21,058 bases of DNA from Funneliformis mosseae (GCA_910592005.1 CAJVPP010001291.1:1-21058), one strand, 5' to 3'; shown: positions 1-10,169, counted from the stretch's first letter. Numbers and translations are program-made. Notes: a model not told the origin generated them from the letters alone.

Positions 1-2537
1 GAATTCTTCAGCGATTTCAAGTATAGATTCTAAATCTTGTTTTGAACTGGCAATCCAATTAGTGTCATCCATAAAGGCGAGTGAAGAGACACTAGCAGTA
101 AGAGAGCTAGTGGTCATATTAGTCAAATCTGAGGTCCAAGTGTGATTAATAGTGTATCCTTTATTTAGTGAGGCAACTTCACAAAGAAGAGAATCTAAGT
201 AGATGCACCAGAGTAAGGGTGATATAACTTCTCCTTGATCGATACCAATTTTTACGTCATAGTAATCTGAAGTTCTATGTGCTATAAAAACAGCATTTTT
301 TCTTGCGGTGAAAAGAATGATCAGAAGATCGGTAGCCAATTGGGGAACTTTGATGCGATTGAGAGCTAGACGAAGAAACTTTAAGTCTACTCTGTCATAG
401 GCTTTAGAGAGATCTTGGAGTAAAATCCAAATTTTTTTTTTATTTTCTATAGCATCCTTGAGCAACATATTGACAATTTTGATAGGTGCTTCAGTTGATC
501 CACCAGGTAGACCAGCGAAATTCCCACCACGTAGTATGTTGTATTTGGCAAGTATTGTGAAGAATCTGTTAGTAATGATTTTGATAAAGCCTTTTTGACA
601 TGTTTCCAATAATGTGATGGGTCTGGTTTTTGTTATGTCATATTCCCATTCCATAGGCTTTGGAATAGGATAAATATGGGCGATTTTCCATTCGTTAGGA
701 ACGTCACCTAAAATGAAGCACATACAGATGAGTTTTCATAGTAAATTTTGAAGTTTGTCTCCTAGATGGAAAAGCATTTCGTTAGAGATTCCTGAAGGAC
801 CAGCAGCTTTATTATTAGAAAGTGATTTGAGAACAGCCATCCATTCATCATATGTAGGTAGTTGCATTAAGTTTGAATAGTATGATTCGTTAACATACTC
901 TCTAGGGTGAAATTGGTCAGTCTATTTAGCAGACATTAGTGGAGCAGGTGAAGAAGGAAGTGCAAAGTTTGGAAATGATTAATAGTAGCGTTTTTGATCT
1001 CATCTGGATTAATTGTGAAATGGTTTGTGAACGTGTTCAGATCCTTGATGAGTAGGCAGTCTAATACAATAGAACGTTTTTTTCTATTTAAAATTGAATC
1101 AATCATTTTAGAAGAGTCATTTTGAAGATTATCACATCTTTTGTCGATAAAGGTTTTGATGGCTTTTTCTTGGATATGTTAGACATCGATTTTAGCAAGA
1201 GCAGAAAGTAATTTGTGAATATTCTTAAGCTGTTTTTTGACATTACGAACATTAGAAACGTCTAACAAGAGGGAAAGAGTGATAGTAGGAAGTTTGGCTT
1301 CTATAACTAATTTGTCAACAGCTGTTTTGATGGTATGCCATTCAATAGCGTTTGGCCAGATTTGTTGTTGAATGAAAGTGTTTTTGAATTTTAGTAAAAA
1401 AGAAGCAATTTTGCGTGCGCTTATGAGAGAGTCGGGTTGTTTAAAGGGATGTTTGTAATGTTCTTGAGGAGAAATCCAAATTTGAGGGATACAGCTGCGA
1501 TTTGCTGCAAAAATAGCAGTTTTGATTTGGATCCATAGGATGTTTATATTGGAGTTGTTATGAGAAAGGTTATTAAATTGATCAAAATTATGATATCGAT
1601 AGTAAAGGTTAGTGTGTGCGGCAAATTCAGTCCATTTAGCATTATTCATTGCTTTTAGGTTAGGGATTTGCCTTTTGTTTTGTAGGTTACGAGATCTGGC
1701 AGATTGCTGTTTGCAAAAATCAGAGAAGGAAGCAAAAACAATTTTATGATCTGAAGAATAGAGGTCAGAAGTGTCAATGTAGGAAAATAAAAATTCTGAA
1801 GTGAAATTATGTGAAGCAAAAATAGTGTCGATTCGAGAACTATGAAGTCCTGAATTGTATGTTGATTGGGATGTATCATGACATATGTCATAGAGATCGA
1901 TAAAATTTAGGGCAAAAAGTTTTTGATAGAATTCTATTTACCAATGAATCAATTTTCCTTTGCGGACAAGTGACCAATATGTATCTAAGTTAGCATTAAA
2001 ATCACCTAGAATTATAGTTCTGAAGTCAGACTTAAGACCTTTCTTGATGTGGGTAATAATTTCTTTATGTAATTTTAACCATTCTTTCTTGATTCGCATT
2101 TCAGTAGAAGCGTGTAAATAATTACAAAAGATTCTAAACTTAACGTTACCAGCTAAGTAAAGGTTAACGTAGATGAATCTATCATGATTTAAAAATGTTT
2201 TTTGAACATAAATTGCCCAAGATTTTTTGATTAGAATGCTAATACCGACATGAGTATTAATGTTATTACTCCAGTAGGAAGTATAATTTGGGTCAGCTGA
2301 ATTGCAAAAAGTTTGATCAGCTTTGTATCTGGTTTCTGTAAAGCCAACAAAATCAGTATTGAAATCTGAGAAAGAGTCGTTAATAAATTGATTTTTGGTC
2401 GAACATTGAAGAGAATTGACGTTATGTATAGTAAAAGTAATAGTAGGGGCAGGTGAAGACGTAATATCTGGTTGTGATAAAAACATGGGTGTATCATTAT
2501 CAGTATTAAGAAGATTGTTATTATTATTATCAATCAT
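1..2537 (-). pseudogene. LINE ORF2, endonuclease-reverse transcriptase, copy 1 (decayed, 3' partial)
   Basis: Starts at an ATG at 2537 followed by an asparagine run, matching the start in copy 2. The N-terminal 250 or so residues form an APE-type endonuclease: HNVNSL near 2420, a T-E-T glutamate motif near 2330, YLHAS near 2120, GDFNAN near 2000, and the closing S-S-D-H-K at about 1749. A linker at 1179-1740 is followed by reverse transcriptase: NKAAGPSG-like fingers near 810 in copy 2 register, the PIPKP segment near 670, and A-F-M-D-D-T at 61-78. It would nick the target and prime reverse transcription on genomic DNA. An in-frame TAA at 1938 replaces the CAA seen in copy 2. Another TAA at 1179 is shared with copy 2. 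From about 1150 to 300 the frame is broken repeatedly. It has upstream spacing of 33 bases from the ORF1 stop. Confidence 0.88.
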
Positions 2538-2570
2538 GATTAGAAATAAAGGTTAAGGGTGAGAGAATTA

Positions 2571-4251
2571 TTATGTATTCTTGTTGGTAAGAAGGGTGAT
2601 TTGAGCCATTGCCTCTTTTAGTTGTTTATGAAGATCTCTGATGATAGCATTTTGTTCATCTATATATTCTTGAAGTTTGGGGTCGACAGGTTTAGAAGTG
2701 GAGGTGTTTTCATCAGATGACAAGTTGACAATACGAATGCATTTTTTTTGATTGAAATTTAAGACTAAGTCGTGTGAAGCAGATTTATGGGGATGTTAGA
2801 GGTGAAAAGGATGGAGGTAGAGTCTGAATTGAATTCATACTTTTCTAATTTTGAGATACGTGCTTTCAGTTTAGACATATCTTTTTGCATCTTTGTTAAC
2901 ATGTTAAGGATTTTGTCAAGTTTTTTGTTTGTTTCGTCTGATGCAGTATTTTGAGGATTGTGGATGGAATCAACGATTGTTTGTGGTCCTTTTCCTTTGT
3001 TGATGATTGGTTTTGGAGGAGTAGAAATTTGTTGGTTTATCTTCTTTTAGGTGGTGTTTTTGACAATAAGTGAGCGTGATCCAACAGATTTGAAGCGATT
3101 GTAGAGTCGTTGAACGGAAGGTAATTTAGATCTAGGGTCTGGATTCATCAACGTCGTCTGTTGATTTTTTTGTTCTAGAATTATAAGGCATTTCATGACT
3201 ATGTGGTCAGCTGCGTCACATTTGTGACAGCATTTAGAGTCAGTTGCGCACCATTGTAATTCATTGTTACCAAAAGCATAATCATTTGTGATGGCTTTTT
3301 TTAAGTCCTCAGCTAATTCAAAATAAAGAATGGCGAATGGTCTGGATTTATAGTTATTTGAACGGGGAATATAGCAAGATTTTGCTTTGACAGCAAGTAT
3401 AATATCTTAGAGATCACAGGCGGAAGTTCCAAAGGAAAGGTTGGTTAATTTAACCCTGTATTCATTCCTTTCTTTGACTTGTTCTGGTGAGAAGCATGCA
3501 GGGTAAATGCGAACACAATCATTGTAAATATACCTAGACCATGTTGTGTAAAACAATTTGATTGCATCTGGATTGTCATAGGTAATATATGCATGTTGCC
3601 ATAGGTCTCTGGTCTGCATGTGGATATTTGTGATAGTACTATATTTGGAGAAGATTGAGGTGATCGTATCTTTTTTCAGGTTGAGGTGAATATCAGTAAC
3701 ACGTAAAGTTCTATTTTGAAATTGTGTGTTATCCTTATGTTCAGTATAATCTACAAATTTATCAATACCCAAATCAGGAAGTTGGGTAGTGAGCGCGGCT
3801 TACATGGATTCTGCATTATCGAAGTAAATAACTGCAGAACGCACAAAATTTACACAGCGTACATTCAGCCCTCTGAATGCATCATTATGCGCAAACACAT
3901 TGTTGATCGCACAGATGATTTGGGAGTAAGGAGTTCCTTAGTATATTTGCTAATAGAGGCAGCGCAAGCAAAAGGAGAAGGGCGAGAAATAATGATAAAG
4001 TCAGAGATTTCAGTCTCCATGTTCGTATCATCTTCTATGGAAACAAATTCTTGGGTGTCGAGAACATTAGAAGGTAGGGTGGTTTGTCTGACGTAAGTAT
4101 CTTCAATAATATTCTTATCACTAACCAAGAATGAATTGGGCTTTTCTCTGAAGTGAGAAGAACCGCTAACCTCAGGTTGTTTGGCTTTGAGCAAGTCGTA
4201 ACAACCTTTGTTAGTTTTGTTAACAGAAGTTTTTGCTGATTTTCTAACCAT
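2571..4251 (-). pseudogene. LINE ORF1 RNA-binding protein, copy 1 (decayed)
   Basis: Chosen start is the ATG at 4251 (MVRKSAK...), with a basic N-terminus. Three segments look like RRM folds: one near 3800-3920 (AVIYFDNAES as RNP1), one near 3560-3710 (LRVTDI and WQHAYITYDN), and one near 3290-3460 (VKLTNL and RPFAILYFE). They are followed by a perfect CCHC zinc knuckle, C-x2-C-x4-H-x4-C, at about 3190-3235, and a coiled-coil segment near 2830-2960. This is the usual layout of an ORF1 protein that coats LINE RNA. Damage includes a one-base loss near 3925 relative to copy 2, a TAA after the residues CDL at 3407 where copy 2 has CAA, and a stop near 3800 (after AESM). Confidence 0.82.
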
Positions 4252-4388
4252 TTTGTAAAATTTTCGAATAAAAATAAACTCTTTCAAATATTTTAAACTG
4301 TTTTGTAAAAGTGAGCTAAAGAACTAGCTAACAGAGTTGTAAAGTTTTAAATAAAGTTTTTAAGCGAAACAATTTTATTTTCTCAGTA

Positions 4389-4411
4389 AATTTCTAAAAT
4401 TTTTAGAAATT
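4389..4411. repeat. Perfect 11-bp inverted repeat, one-base centre
   Basis: AATTTCTAAAA, then T, then its exact reverse complement. It overlaps the stop codon (4403-4405) of the coiled-coil gene that reads leftward. It may be an mRNA 3'-end structure or chance in AT-rich DNA. Confidence 0.55.
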
Positions 4412-5652
4412 CAGGGTGAAAGAAGAAAGAGTTTTATCTATAATATTTTGAATTTGAGTAATATTTAATCTAGAAATATTACTCGCATTACAAGTAACTA
4501 ACTTAATTCTATCGATCCCAACCCCTTTTTTTCCAAATAGCATAAGAATATTTTTGGCCCTATATGTTTGAATTCACAAATTATCCAGAGTGACATTAGG
4601 TAAATACTGCAACATTTCTTTGTATATCATTGATCTTGTTGTTTTATCTTTAGTCTTACCATTAGCTGTAATATTTTTTACTTTTTCTTCGAACTCAAAG
4701 GAATAATGATACAAACATAAGATTTCTTTTAGACCCATTTTCATAGCCTCATCAATCTAATAAGCTAATCTCTGCGTAGAGCCCTCAATTGTATTGTTTA
4801 AAATGGACTTATCATGTAGTTTAACTGATCCCACTGAAGAAATAGGCCTAGAAAGTTCATGCTTCAAAGTTTATTCAGTAGCTTGATTTCTATCAAGGGT
4901 TGTGTAACAATCAGCCTAGATATTTCATCAAATGGGGTATCCTCGCTATTAGTACAAGTGATCATTTTCATGTCGCATGATAAGTTGTTCTCAATGGATG
5001 ATAAAGCAGAGATATTATCGCCTGTGCTAAGTAATAATTTCAAATCTTGATCGTTACCATTAGTAACGGTTTTTTTGTCACGTGATAATTTTGAATCTTG
5101 ATTTTTAGTGAAAGTTTTTTTATCATATGTTAATTTCAAATGGACTTGATTTTTAGCTGACTCACGTAAAAATTTCTTCTTCTTATTGCATTGCTTTATT
5201 TCACTACTAGCAATTTTCTTATGAGCCTCAAGCAAGAAACTATTCATATCTTTCTCTTCTAATGGTTTACTGTTAAGGTGCTTCGCAGAGTTGGCAGATA
5301 CCATCGCCACTAGTTCTTGTTTATTATAGCAAACCTCTTCAGGAAAGGAATTATCTGTTTTCACATCTACCAATAGTTTCTCATGATACTTTGCAACTGA
5401 ATTAAAGTTAGATGTACTATCTTCAGAAGGATTATCATTATACGACTGCTCTTTTACTAGTAAAGAAGCCTGTTCCACTATCGCAAGTCTAGTCTCAAGC
5501 TTCTTACACTCCAATTCCTCAACTTTAATATCATGTTTAGTATTCTCCTTCATAATCCGCTTTAAAAGTTCAGCTTTTTCTGCCTTAAGCTTGGCATTTT
5601 TAGTCTCAAATTCAATAATACGCTGTTTCAATACTTCAAGCTCAGATGACAT
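4403..5652 (-). pseudogene. Coiled-coil protein of a Rhizophagus-type repeated family (decayed)
   Basis: The frame starts with MSSELEVLKQ at 5652. Residues 1-65 are a heptad-rich coiled coil with alternating Glu/Lys/Leu. Then comes a low-complexity charged region (70-230) with Ser/Lys/Asn-rich stretches. After a TGA (4864) and a frameshift within about 4855-4870, the other frame continues with a C-terminal helical domain: an acidic EFEEKVKN stretch, YKEMLQYLP, then AKNILMLFGKKGVG, ending at the TAA 4403. Inside this part lie TAG at 4757 and TGA at 4574. Total about 416 codons. From memory this N-terminus plus the IYKEMLQYLP C-terminal domain belongs to a large protein family in Rhizophagus, function unknown. 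It is the last gene of the minus-strand block and borders LINE copy 1. Confidence 0.7.
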
Positions 5653-6108
5653 GATTGATAAATTTTATATAAGAAGTGAAATATTCAAAAGTTAGTTAGT
5701 ATATATATATAGAGACTGTGACATTTTACTAAGAAAAATAGGTTATAAAGTCACCAGATTTCTGAGACCGTGTGATCTCAAAAAAATGCTAAGAAAATTC
5801 AGAGTATAAGATAATCTAATACAGGCTGGCGAGCCAGAGGGGTTCTTTGAACTAGGCGCTTTGCATGTGGATCTCTCATGATTAACAGGAATTAGTCAGA
5901 TGCTTCGCATAATATATATCATATCTAGGAGTGATTAGCATATTTTTGTGCACATTTCCATATTTATTCGAAAAAAGATAACCTATTCTAGGCAGATATA
6001 TTATCTAGATATACTTATACTTATGAAAAAAGTCCTGACATATTCATTTTTATTTAATTGTTTGGGTAGAAAACATATTATAATTTTTGATTTGGCTAAA
6101 TTTAAATT
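5653..6108. other. Gene-less stretch between two minus-strand pseudogenes
   Basis: Holds a short TA run (about 5699-5711) just upstream of the coiled-coil gene start, which could contribute to its promoter, and a small hairpin-forming stretch (TGAGA...TCTCA near 5771-5788). An 85-codon open frame on the plus strand (5948-6205) overlaps the end of the next pseudogene and has no recognisable domain. I see nothing else. Confidence 0.5.
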
Positions 6109-7058
6109 TTATATCACATGTGATCTCCCGCCAGTGAGTATACTTTTATGCTTCTCGTCAGCATTTAAGATAATACATAGATTACCCTTTCCTAATGTAG
6201 AATAAGATTCACCTAAAAACCCATTTACTCTAGAATTACTATTGTCTTTTGCGTATGCTATTTTCACAATTTTTTCACTAATGTAATTTGTATTAGCGCA
6301 TATGTCAATCCTAAATTGAAAATCTGTGAGAACTATTCTGGACCGTTCAAGATTTACCTCTCTTTCCTATATATCATTTATACTGCTAGCATATTTTAGA
6401 TCCTGGTCTGGAAGATACTTTAGAATAAAAGGTATTAATTCTGATGTAAGTTGATCAAGTAAATTAGCTGTATACCTTTTATATGGTTAGAAGATTTTTT
6501 CAATTGAAAAATAGCCATTAAGGCATTTTGCAAGGTTATTATTGCACAATCTGTAACTCAGCAAATTCTTCTGAGCTGATTATTACTGTCCTAGACTTTC
6601 TTCTCAGCCGTATCCTTCTTTGTTGCTTAGCCAAAGGCGTAAAAGCATGAGAATAGCTTTTCGCTCTCTTATCGTCTCAACTGAATCAGAATCTTCAGAG
6701 GACTCAGATGAATAGAAAAAACAGTACAAAGCCTTACTTTTTTTACCAATCAGTGAGAGAACTATTTCTTGTATTAAGTCGACTACAGTCTTCCTATTTA
6801 CACATTCGTCCAGATCTTCCAATTTGATTTTTAAGATTCTAACATCTCTTTCTAATCTTTTTACCCTCTTTTCTAAAGTGTTATATTGGGAATGATAATC
6901 TTCTAATTGTTTCTTTAGTGCCCTATTTCACTGGAAAGCGCATTATATACTTCTGCATTTTGCTCATTTAGTCCTAATGACTGGGCTAATATCTTTGTAT
7001 ATCTAATAACTTTCTGTTCTCTGGATGCATCAGATGAAATATTTTGATCAGTTACCAT
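6109..7058 (-). pseudogene. Unrecognised protein with N-terminal coiled coil (decayed, about 316 codons)
   Basis: Starts at the ATG 7058 (MVTDQNISSD...). After a frameshift at about 6915-6930 one single frame runs on to TAA 6109, interrupted only by TGA (near 6601), two adjacent TAA (near 6581), a TAA near 6490 and a TAG near 6370. The continuity of protein-like sequence across these stops is what shows this is one old gene. Visible parts: a coiled coil (LEKRVKRLERDVRILKIKLE, near 6830-6890), an acidic Ser/Glu/Asp patch (SSESSEDSDS), a helical stretch with LLDQLTSELIPFILKYLP near 6400-6465, and a C-terminal part with several Asn, Lys and Gly residues ending GGRSHVI. I do not recognise the family. 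It lies between the recombinase and the coiled-coil gene, all in the same direction. Confidence 0.6.
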
Positions 7059-7197
7059 TTTTGTGATATTTATATATGCTAGATCTTAGGCGAACGAAAA
7101 AATAAATTTAAAAATGATATCAGATTAGAAAGCTAATCCTCCTGATCTGATTCCTCTAGGATCTTCTTTAATCCATATATGTGATTAGTTTGATTCC

Positions 7198-8342
7198 TTA
7201 TGAACCGTTTTCATCAAAGATGTTGAAAGGACTTGCTTGATCATAAGGTTGACCCTGCTTTCTGTAATTGACTATAGTATATCTATCAGATGGAAAAACA
7301 TGGTTGTCAGGGCTGTGTCAAAGAGCTTCTCTAGCATAAGTGTTAAATTTTGACGGATTCTTAGGCATATGCGTTATGCTAGCAAATACTGATTCCAATT
7401 TGCGTAAAGAACTAGGAAGTAGTGGCTCATAAGGTTTAGGAATATATTTAACTTTTTTCAGAAATGAACTTAAGTATGTTGATCCAGGCTTTCCTGGATC
7501 TTTTAACGCTTCAGAAATGATTGCTTTCTAAATCTATATAAGTAATTGTCTTGCTCGCTTCTCATTTTTTTCTAGTGATCTAAACACTTGAGGAATATCC
7601 TGTTGGCCTCGATTTTTTGCGTATCCAGTTACATCTCCATTTGCTATATACAAGTTTTTAATTTCAGCAGGACGAATACAGAGCATGATTATTACATCAG
7701 CTAGGGTCTGTTTATCAGGTGTGTTAGACACAACATACAAATATAGCCATTCCTTAACTGATTCTAATGAGAAGTGATCCAGATAATGAAGTTCTTTATT
7801 TTTACATTGCTCAGTACGCTCCTGTTGGATTTTATTAGATGCTCTGGTTATCTCCGAAATCTTGGTAGTAGAGATTATTTTTTCTAAAGCATTGAGGGTT
7901 CGCAATTCTCTTTGAAGCCTGGAGAGACGTGATGAGGTAACTACAGGATCAGAAGCTGTTTCGATTAAAGTTCTAGATATTGCTTTTACATCTCTTTTAC
8001 TAAGATTATCCTGAATAATACGTTGAGCAGTTTCTCTAATAGTCTTACCTTCTAGGACGTTCTCATATACTATGCTTATATTAACTTCAGCTTCTAATTC
8101 TAGTTCTTTTAGGATCAGTACTTGACTTATGTACCGCCTATTTCTCTGGTCAGAAATCAATGTGAATGCCTGTTCTTTACTAAATTGATACCCTTTTGGA
8201 GATGATTACGAGCCTAGTGCCTTTTCTCTCTATCATCTCTCAAGAGGTTACGCATTTCTGATGCATACTAACTGAGCTCTTTGATACTCATCTCATTAGT
8301 AAATTTGCGGTCTGTAACGAATTTGGTTGTAATAGCGGACAT
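7198..8342 (-). pseudogene. Tyrosine recombinase-like protein (decayed)
   Basis: Begins at the ATG 8342 (MSAITTKFVTD) and ends at TAA 7198, about 380 codons. After a Leu/Arg-rich helical N-terminal part, a catalytic-domain-like region begins near 7740. CIRPAEIKNL (Arg codon 7672-7674) matches box I of tyrosine recombinases. SLRKLESVFAS near 7385-7410 matches the box II arginine (L-R-x-x-x-A-type). A stop followed by HSPDN (His codon 7315-7317) fits the L-x-H-S position, and Tyr at 7279 or 7264 (DRYTIVNYRK) fits the nucleophile. Broken by TAG at 8268 and 8214, a frameshift between 8213 and 8175, TAG at 7534 and 7528, and TGA at 7318. Each stop is one transition away from Gln, Trp or Arg. It would catalyse DNA integration or excision. 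Family membership beyond YR fold is from memory; the active-site assignment is moderate. Confidence 0.68.
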
Positions 8343-8632
8343 TTTGTGGTGTGTAGAATGTATGTAGTAGTTAGATTAATCCGTAGTATTCAGATTATAT
8401 TATGTGAGATAAAGTTCAATTTGAAAAATTTATTCCGCTATTTATCTACCTCATGGTCAGTGGGCAAAAAGAATATTATAACTTATTGCGGGCTCTTTAT
8501 GAGGCCATCGGCTCCAGCCAGAATATCTTTTATACATATTTGAAAATTGTAGGTAAATAGGATATGCGAAAAAAATACATAGCCATAGAACCCCATTCCA
8601 AGACTAAGAATAATTTGTATTATAATCACATT
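8343..8632. other. Spacer upstream of the recombinase
   Basis: About 290 bases separate the recombinase start from the end of the next minus-strand pseudogene. It probably holds the recombinase promoter. A 65-codon plus-strand open frame here has no domain and no protein-like composition. Nothing else is visible. Confidence 0.4.
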
Positions 8633-9145
8633 TTAGTAAAATGTTCGCGCTAGTGCTAATATTTATTCCTGTTCTAAAACATTTGTTTTAGTGAATGCAT
8701 CATATAAAGCATTCAGTCTATGCTTCGAAGGAGCTAGATTCAGATGGTGAAGGAATTTTATGAGTATATTATTTCTCCAAACTTTCGTCTCTTCATGCTT
8801 TCAGCATAATTTTAATAGTTGGCATAAAGTGAGATTGTGCTAATTAGCTTTGAGTAAAATCTGCAATAGGCTGATTTTTTTGTTAACCACTGCTAGTAAA
8901 CTTCTTTCTAATACAATATCCCAAATACGATAAGAAATGAAAGAAAGATATCATCTTAATATTGGTAATTCATGTAAAGGCTGGATTAAAAGCCTTTCTT
9001 CTTTCCAATGCATATAGCCTTCGAGTAGCATTTTACAATAGACTAACCCATTTATAGCTATCATGCGATTAGATTTGAGATTATATATTTTTTCATGAGC
9101 TTTACCCTCAGGCTTGCACTCTGTCAGTTGATCTAATATATCCAT
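8633..9145 (-). pseudogene. Unrecognised protein, single frame with four in-frame stops
   Basis: The first ATG in the frame is at 9145 (MDILDQLTEC...), although the frame is open up to 9226. One frame continues to TAA 8633 with only TGA 8951, TAG 8840, TGA 8801 and TAA 8663 inside, and no frameshift, giving about 170 codons. The product would be helical and Leu/Lys-rich, with Trp and His near residues 45-60 (YMHWKEERLLIQPLHELP) and a basic stretch KHEETKVWRNN. I recognise no domain. Just upstream on the minus strand is a TACTAAC-like branch-site sequence (near 9148-9155 complement), so an intron is conceivable. It lies head to head with the zinc-finger frame starting at 9255. Confidence 0.5.
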
Positions 9146-9254
9146 AGTGTTAGTATAAAAGTCTTTATGACTTATCTTAATACTGAATAATTTAAATATA
9201 GTTTTTATTGTAAAATTAATCTGCAATAAAAGTGAAAGGGTTTCTATATCCTAA

Positions 9255-9761
9255 AATACTGTTATAGATCATGTTACTTGCCCGTATATCAAGAGAGATA
9301 ATTCCATTTGTGGGAGAATCTGTACTCGTACTACTGGTTGTTCAAAACACTGGAAATTATATGAAAAAAATATAAAAAAAAGACCATGTCTGGTTTGTGG
9401 ATTTTCTACTGATACTGATTCAGGGTATTGCGCCAAATATTGTTTCAAATATTCTGCAAAGTATCATGCACATAATTATCGAATGAGGCAGAAATATGAG
9501 GCTAAGGCCCTTCAACCCAAAATCTCTGAAGCTCTAATTTCTGAATCAGATGATAGTAATGCCTCAACCCATGAACACTTATTTTCCGCTTCTTTACAAC
9601 TATTTGCAGATTCGTTAGGAAGAAATTTAACGGATTCAATCCAGGTTGAAATACTAAGTGATATAGTTGTAATTAAAGGCTCAACTCCAAAGTCATCCAG
9701 AATCTATGAAGTTCCAGTTTCTAAGCCAGATGATAAGGGTTTTAACCTCTTTGGGGATTAG
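9255..9761 (+). CDS. Cysteine-rich zinc-finger protein, uninterrupted frame (5' end unclear)
   Basis: An open frame of about 169 codons on the plus strand. The N-terminal half is dense in metal ligands: T-C-P (Cys 9279), C-G-R-I-C, G-C-S-K-H-W, P-C-L-V-C-G and Y-C-A-K-Y-C, followed by Tyr/His-rich YSAKYHAHNYR. This suggests two zinc-binding units. The C-terminal half (from 9483) is acidic with a Ser/Asp stretch (SESDDSNAST) and a hydrophobic VEILSDIVVIKG segment. There is no in-frame ATG before 9483, and CTAAAATACTGTTATAG at 9251-9267 looks like a fungal branch point plus acceptor, so the first exon may lie upstream or be lost. It is the only frame in the central block with no stop or shift, and it runs opposite to its neighbours. 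Function unknown; DNA binding is a guess. Confidence 0.55.
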   Translation, partial: NTVIDHVTCPYIKRDNSICGRICTRTTGCSKHWKLYEKNIKKRPCLVCGFSTDTDSGYCAKYCFKYSAKYHAHNYRMRQKYEAKALQPKISEALISESDDSNASTHEHLFSASLQLFADSLGRNLTDSIQVEILSDIVVIKGSTPKSSRIYEVPVSKPDDKGFNLFGD

Positions 9762-9852
9762 TGGTTAGCTCGAAATTTGGAGCATTAGGAATTCCCTCTG
9801 AATTATCTATCAAAAACTAAACAAAACAAATATTATTTCATTTATTATTCGA

Positions 9853-9879
9853 TTATTATATAAAATTTTGGCAGAAGCC
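9853..9879 (+). repeat. Half copy of the hairpin repeat
   Basis: Carries the invariant core TATTATATAAA followed by a spacer and GCAGAAGCC, equal to the loop and right arm of the hairpin family (compare GGCAGAAGG at 14262-14270). The left arm is not recognisable. Confidence 0.5.
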
Positions 9880-9907
9880 TATATCTTAAAAATATGTGGA
9901 TTGATTG

Positions 9908-10042
9908 CTAGGAAAATCAGATTCCAGGAATTTTTTAGCAAAATTGAGATTTTTATTACATTTTAGTTTTTGATGTTATTAGATTAAAATGTATTAAGCT
10001 CTTTATTTTAGTCAAAAATTTCTTGGAACCCGATTTTCCTAG
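9908..10042. mobile_element. Near-palindromic 135-bp unit, MITE-like
   Basis: Starts CTAGGAAAATC and ends GATTTTCCTAG, which are exact reverse complements. Similarity continues inward over about 30 bases per arm (AGATTCCAGGAA against the complement of TTCTTGGAACCC) and, more weakly, through the middle, so the whole unit can fold into one long hairpin. No coding capacity. Such short foldback elements are usually moved by a transposase elsewhere. I cannot see a convincing target-site duplication. Confidence 0.6.
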
Positions 10043-10121
10043 AAATACTCCCATGTGGCTATGTATTCTGGCTAGAATAATGCAAGAATATAGGTTTTTT
10101 TTAATAACATATGCTGATAGA

Positions 10122-10169
10122 TGTAGCCTTTTTCAGAAATATTATATAAAAAATTAGAAGAAAGCTACA
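10122..10169 (+). repeat. Hairpin repeat copy downstream of the primase-helicase gene
   Basis: Left arm 10122-10134 (TGTAGCCTTTTTC), core TATTATATAAA, right arm 10157-10169 (GAAGAAAGCTACA). Two mismatched pairs. Same sequence and orientation as the array at 13927-14871, 3.7 kb away. Confidence 0.85.

Larger units (their letters stand above)
1..4290 (-). mobile_element. Non-LTR retrotransposon (LINE), copy 1, 3' end beyond the window
   Basis: A LINE with two reading frames on the minus strand. ORF1 (2571-4251) encodes an RNA-binding protein and ORF2 (1-2537) an APE-type endonuclease followed by reverse transcriptase. The same structure recurs at about 16530-20775, with position 1 here matching 16720 there. 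In the first 120 aligned bases I count 8 differences, 6 of them transitions. The copy keeps the FMDD box of the reverse transcriptase (61-78) and the S-D-H motif of the endonuclease (near 1749), but has several in-frame stops and frameshifts, so it cannot make its proteins as it stands. The 5' boundary is uncertain: homology with copy 2 is lost after about 4052, but ORF1 continues to 4251. The LINE clade is not assigned because the 3' end is absent. Confidence 0.9.

Noticed and set aside
1655..1891. Minus-strand 78-codon frame
   Set aside because: It is an out-of-frame shadow of the endonuclease C-terminus; the in-frame reading holds the S-S-D-H-K motif. The same shadow recurs at 18375-18611.
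3716..4096. Plus-strand open frame of 126 codons
   Set aside because: It is antisense to LINE ORF1, which has clear RRM motifs; a similar shadow occurs at 20409-20780 in copy 2.
5948..6205. Plus-strand 85-codon frame
   Set aside because: Hydrophobic low-complexity translation of AT-rich DNA, and it overlaps the better-supported minus-strand pseudogene ending at 6109.
8346..8543. Plus-strand 65-codon frame
   Set aside because: No domain, no homologous structure, and located in the promoter side of the recombinase gene.
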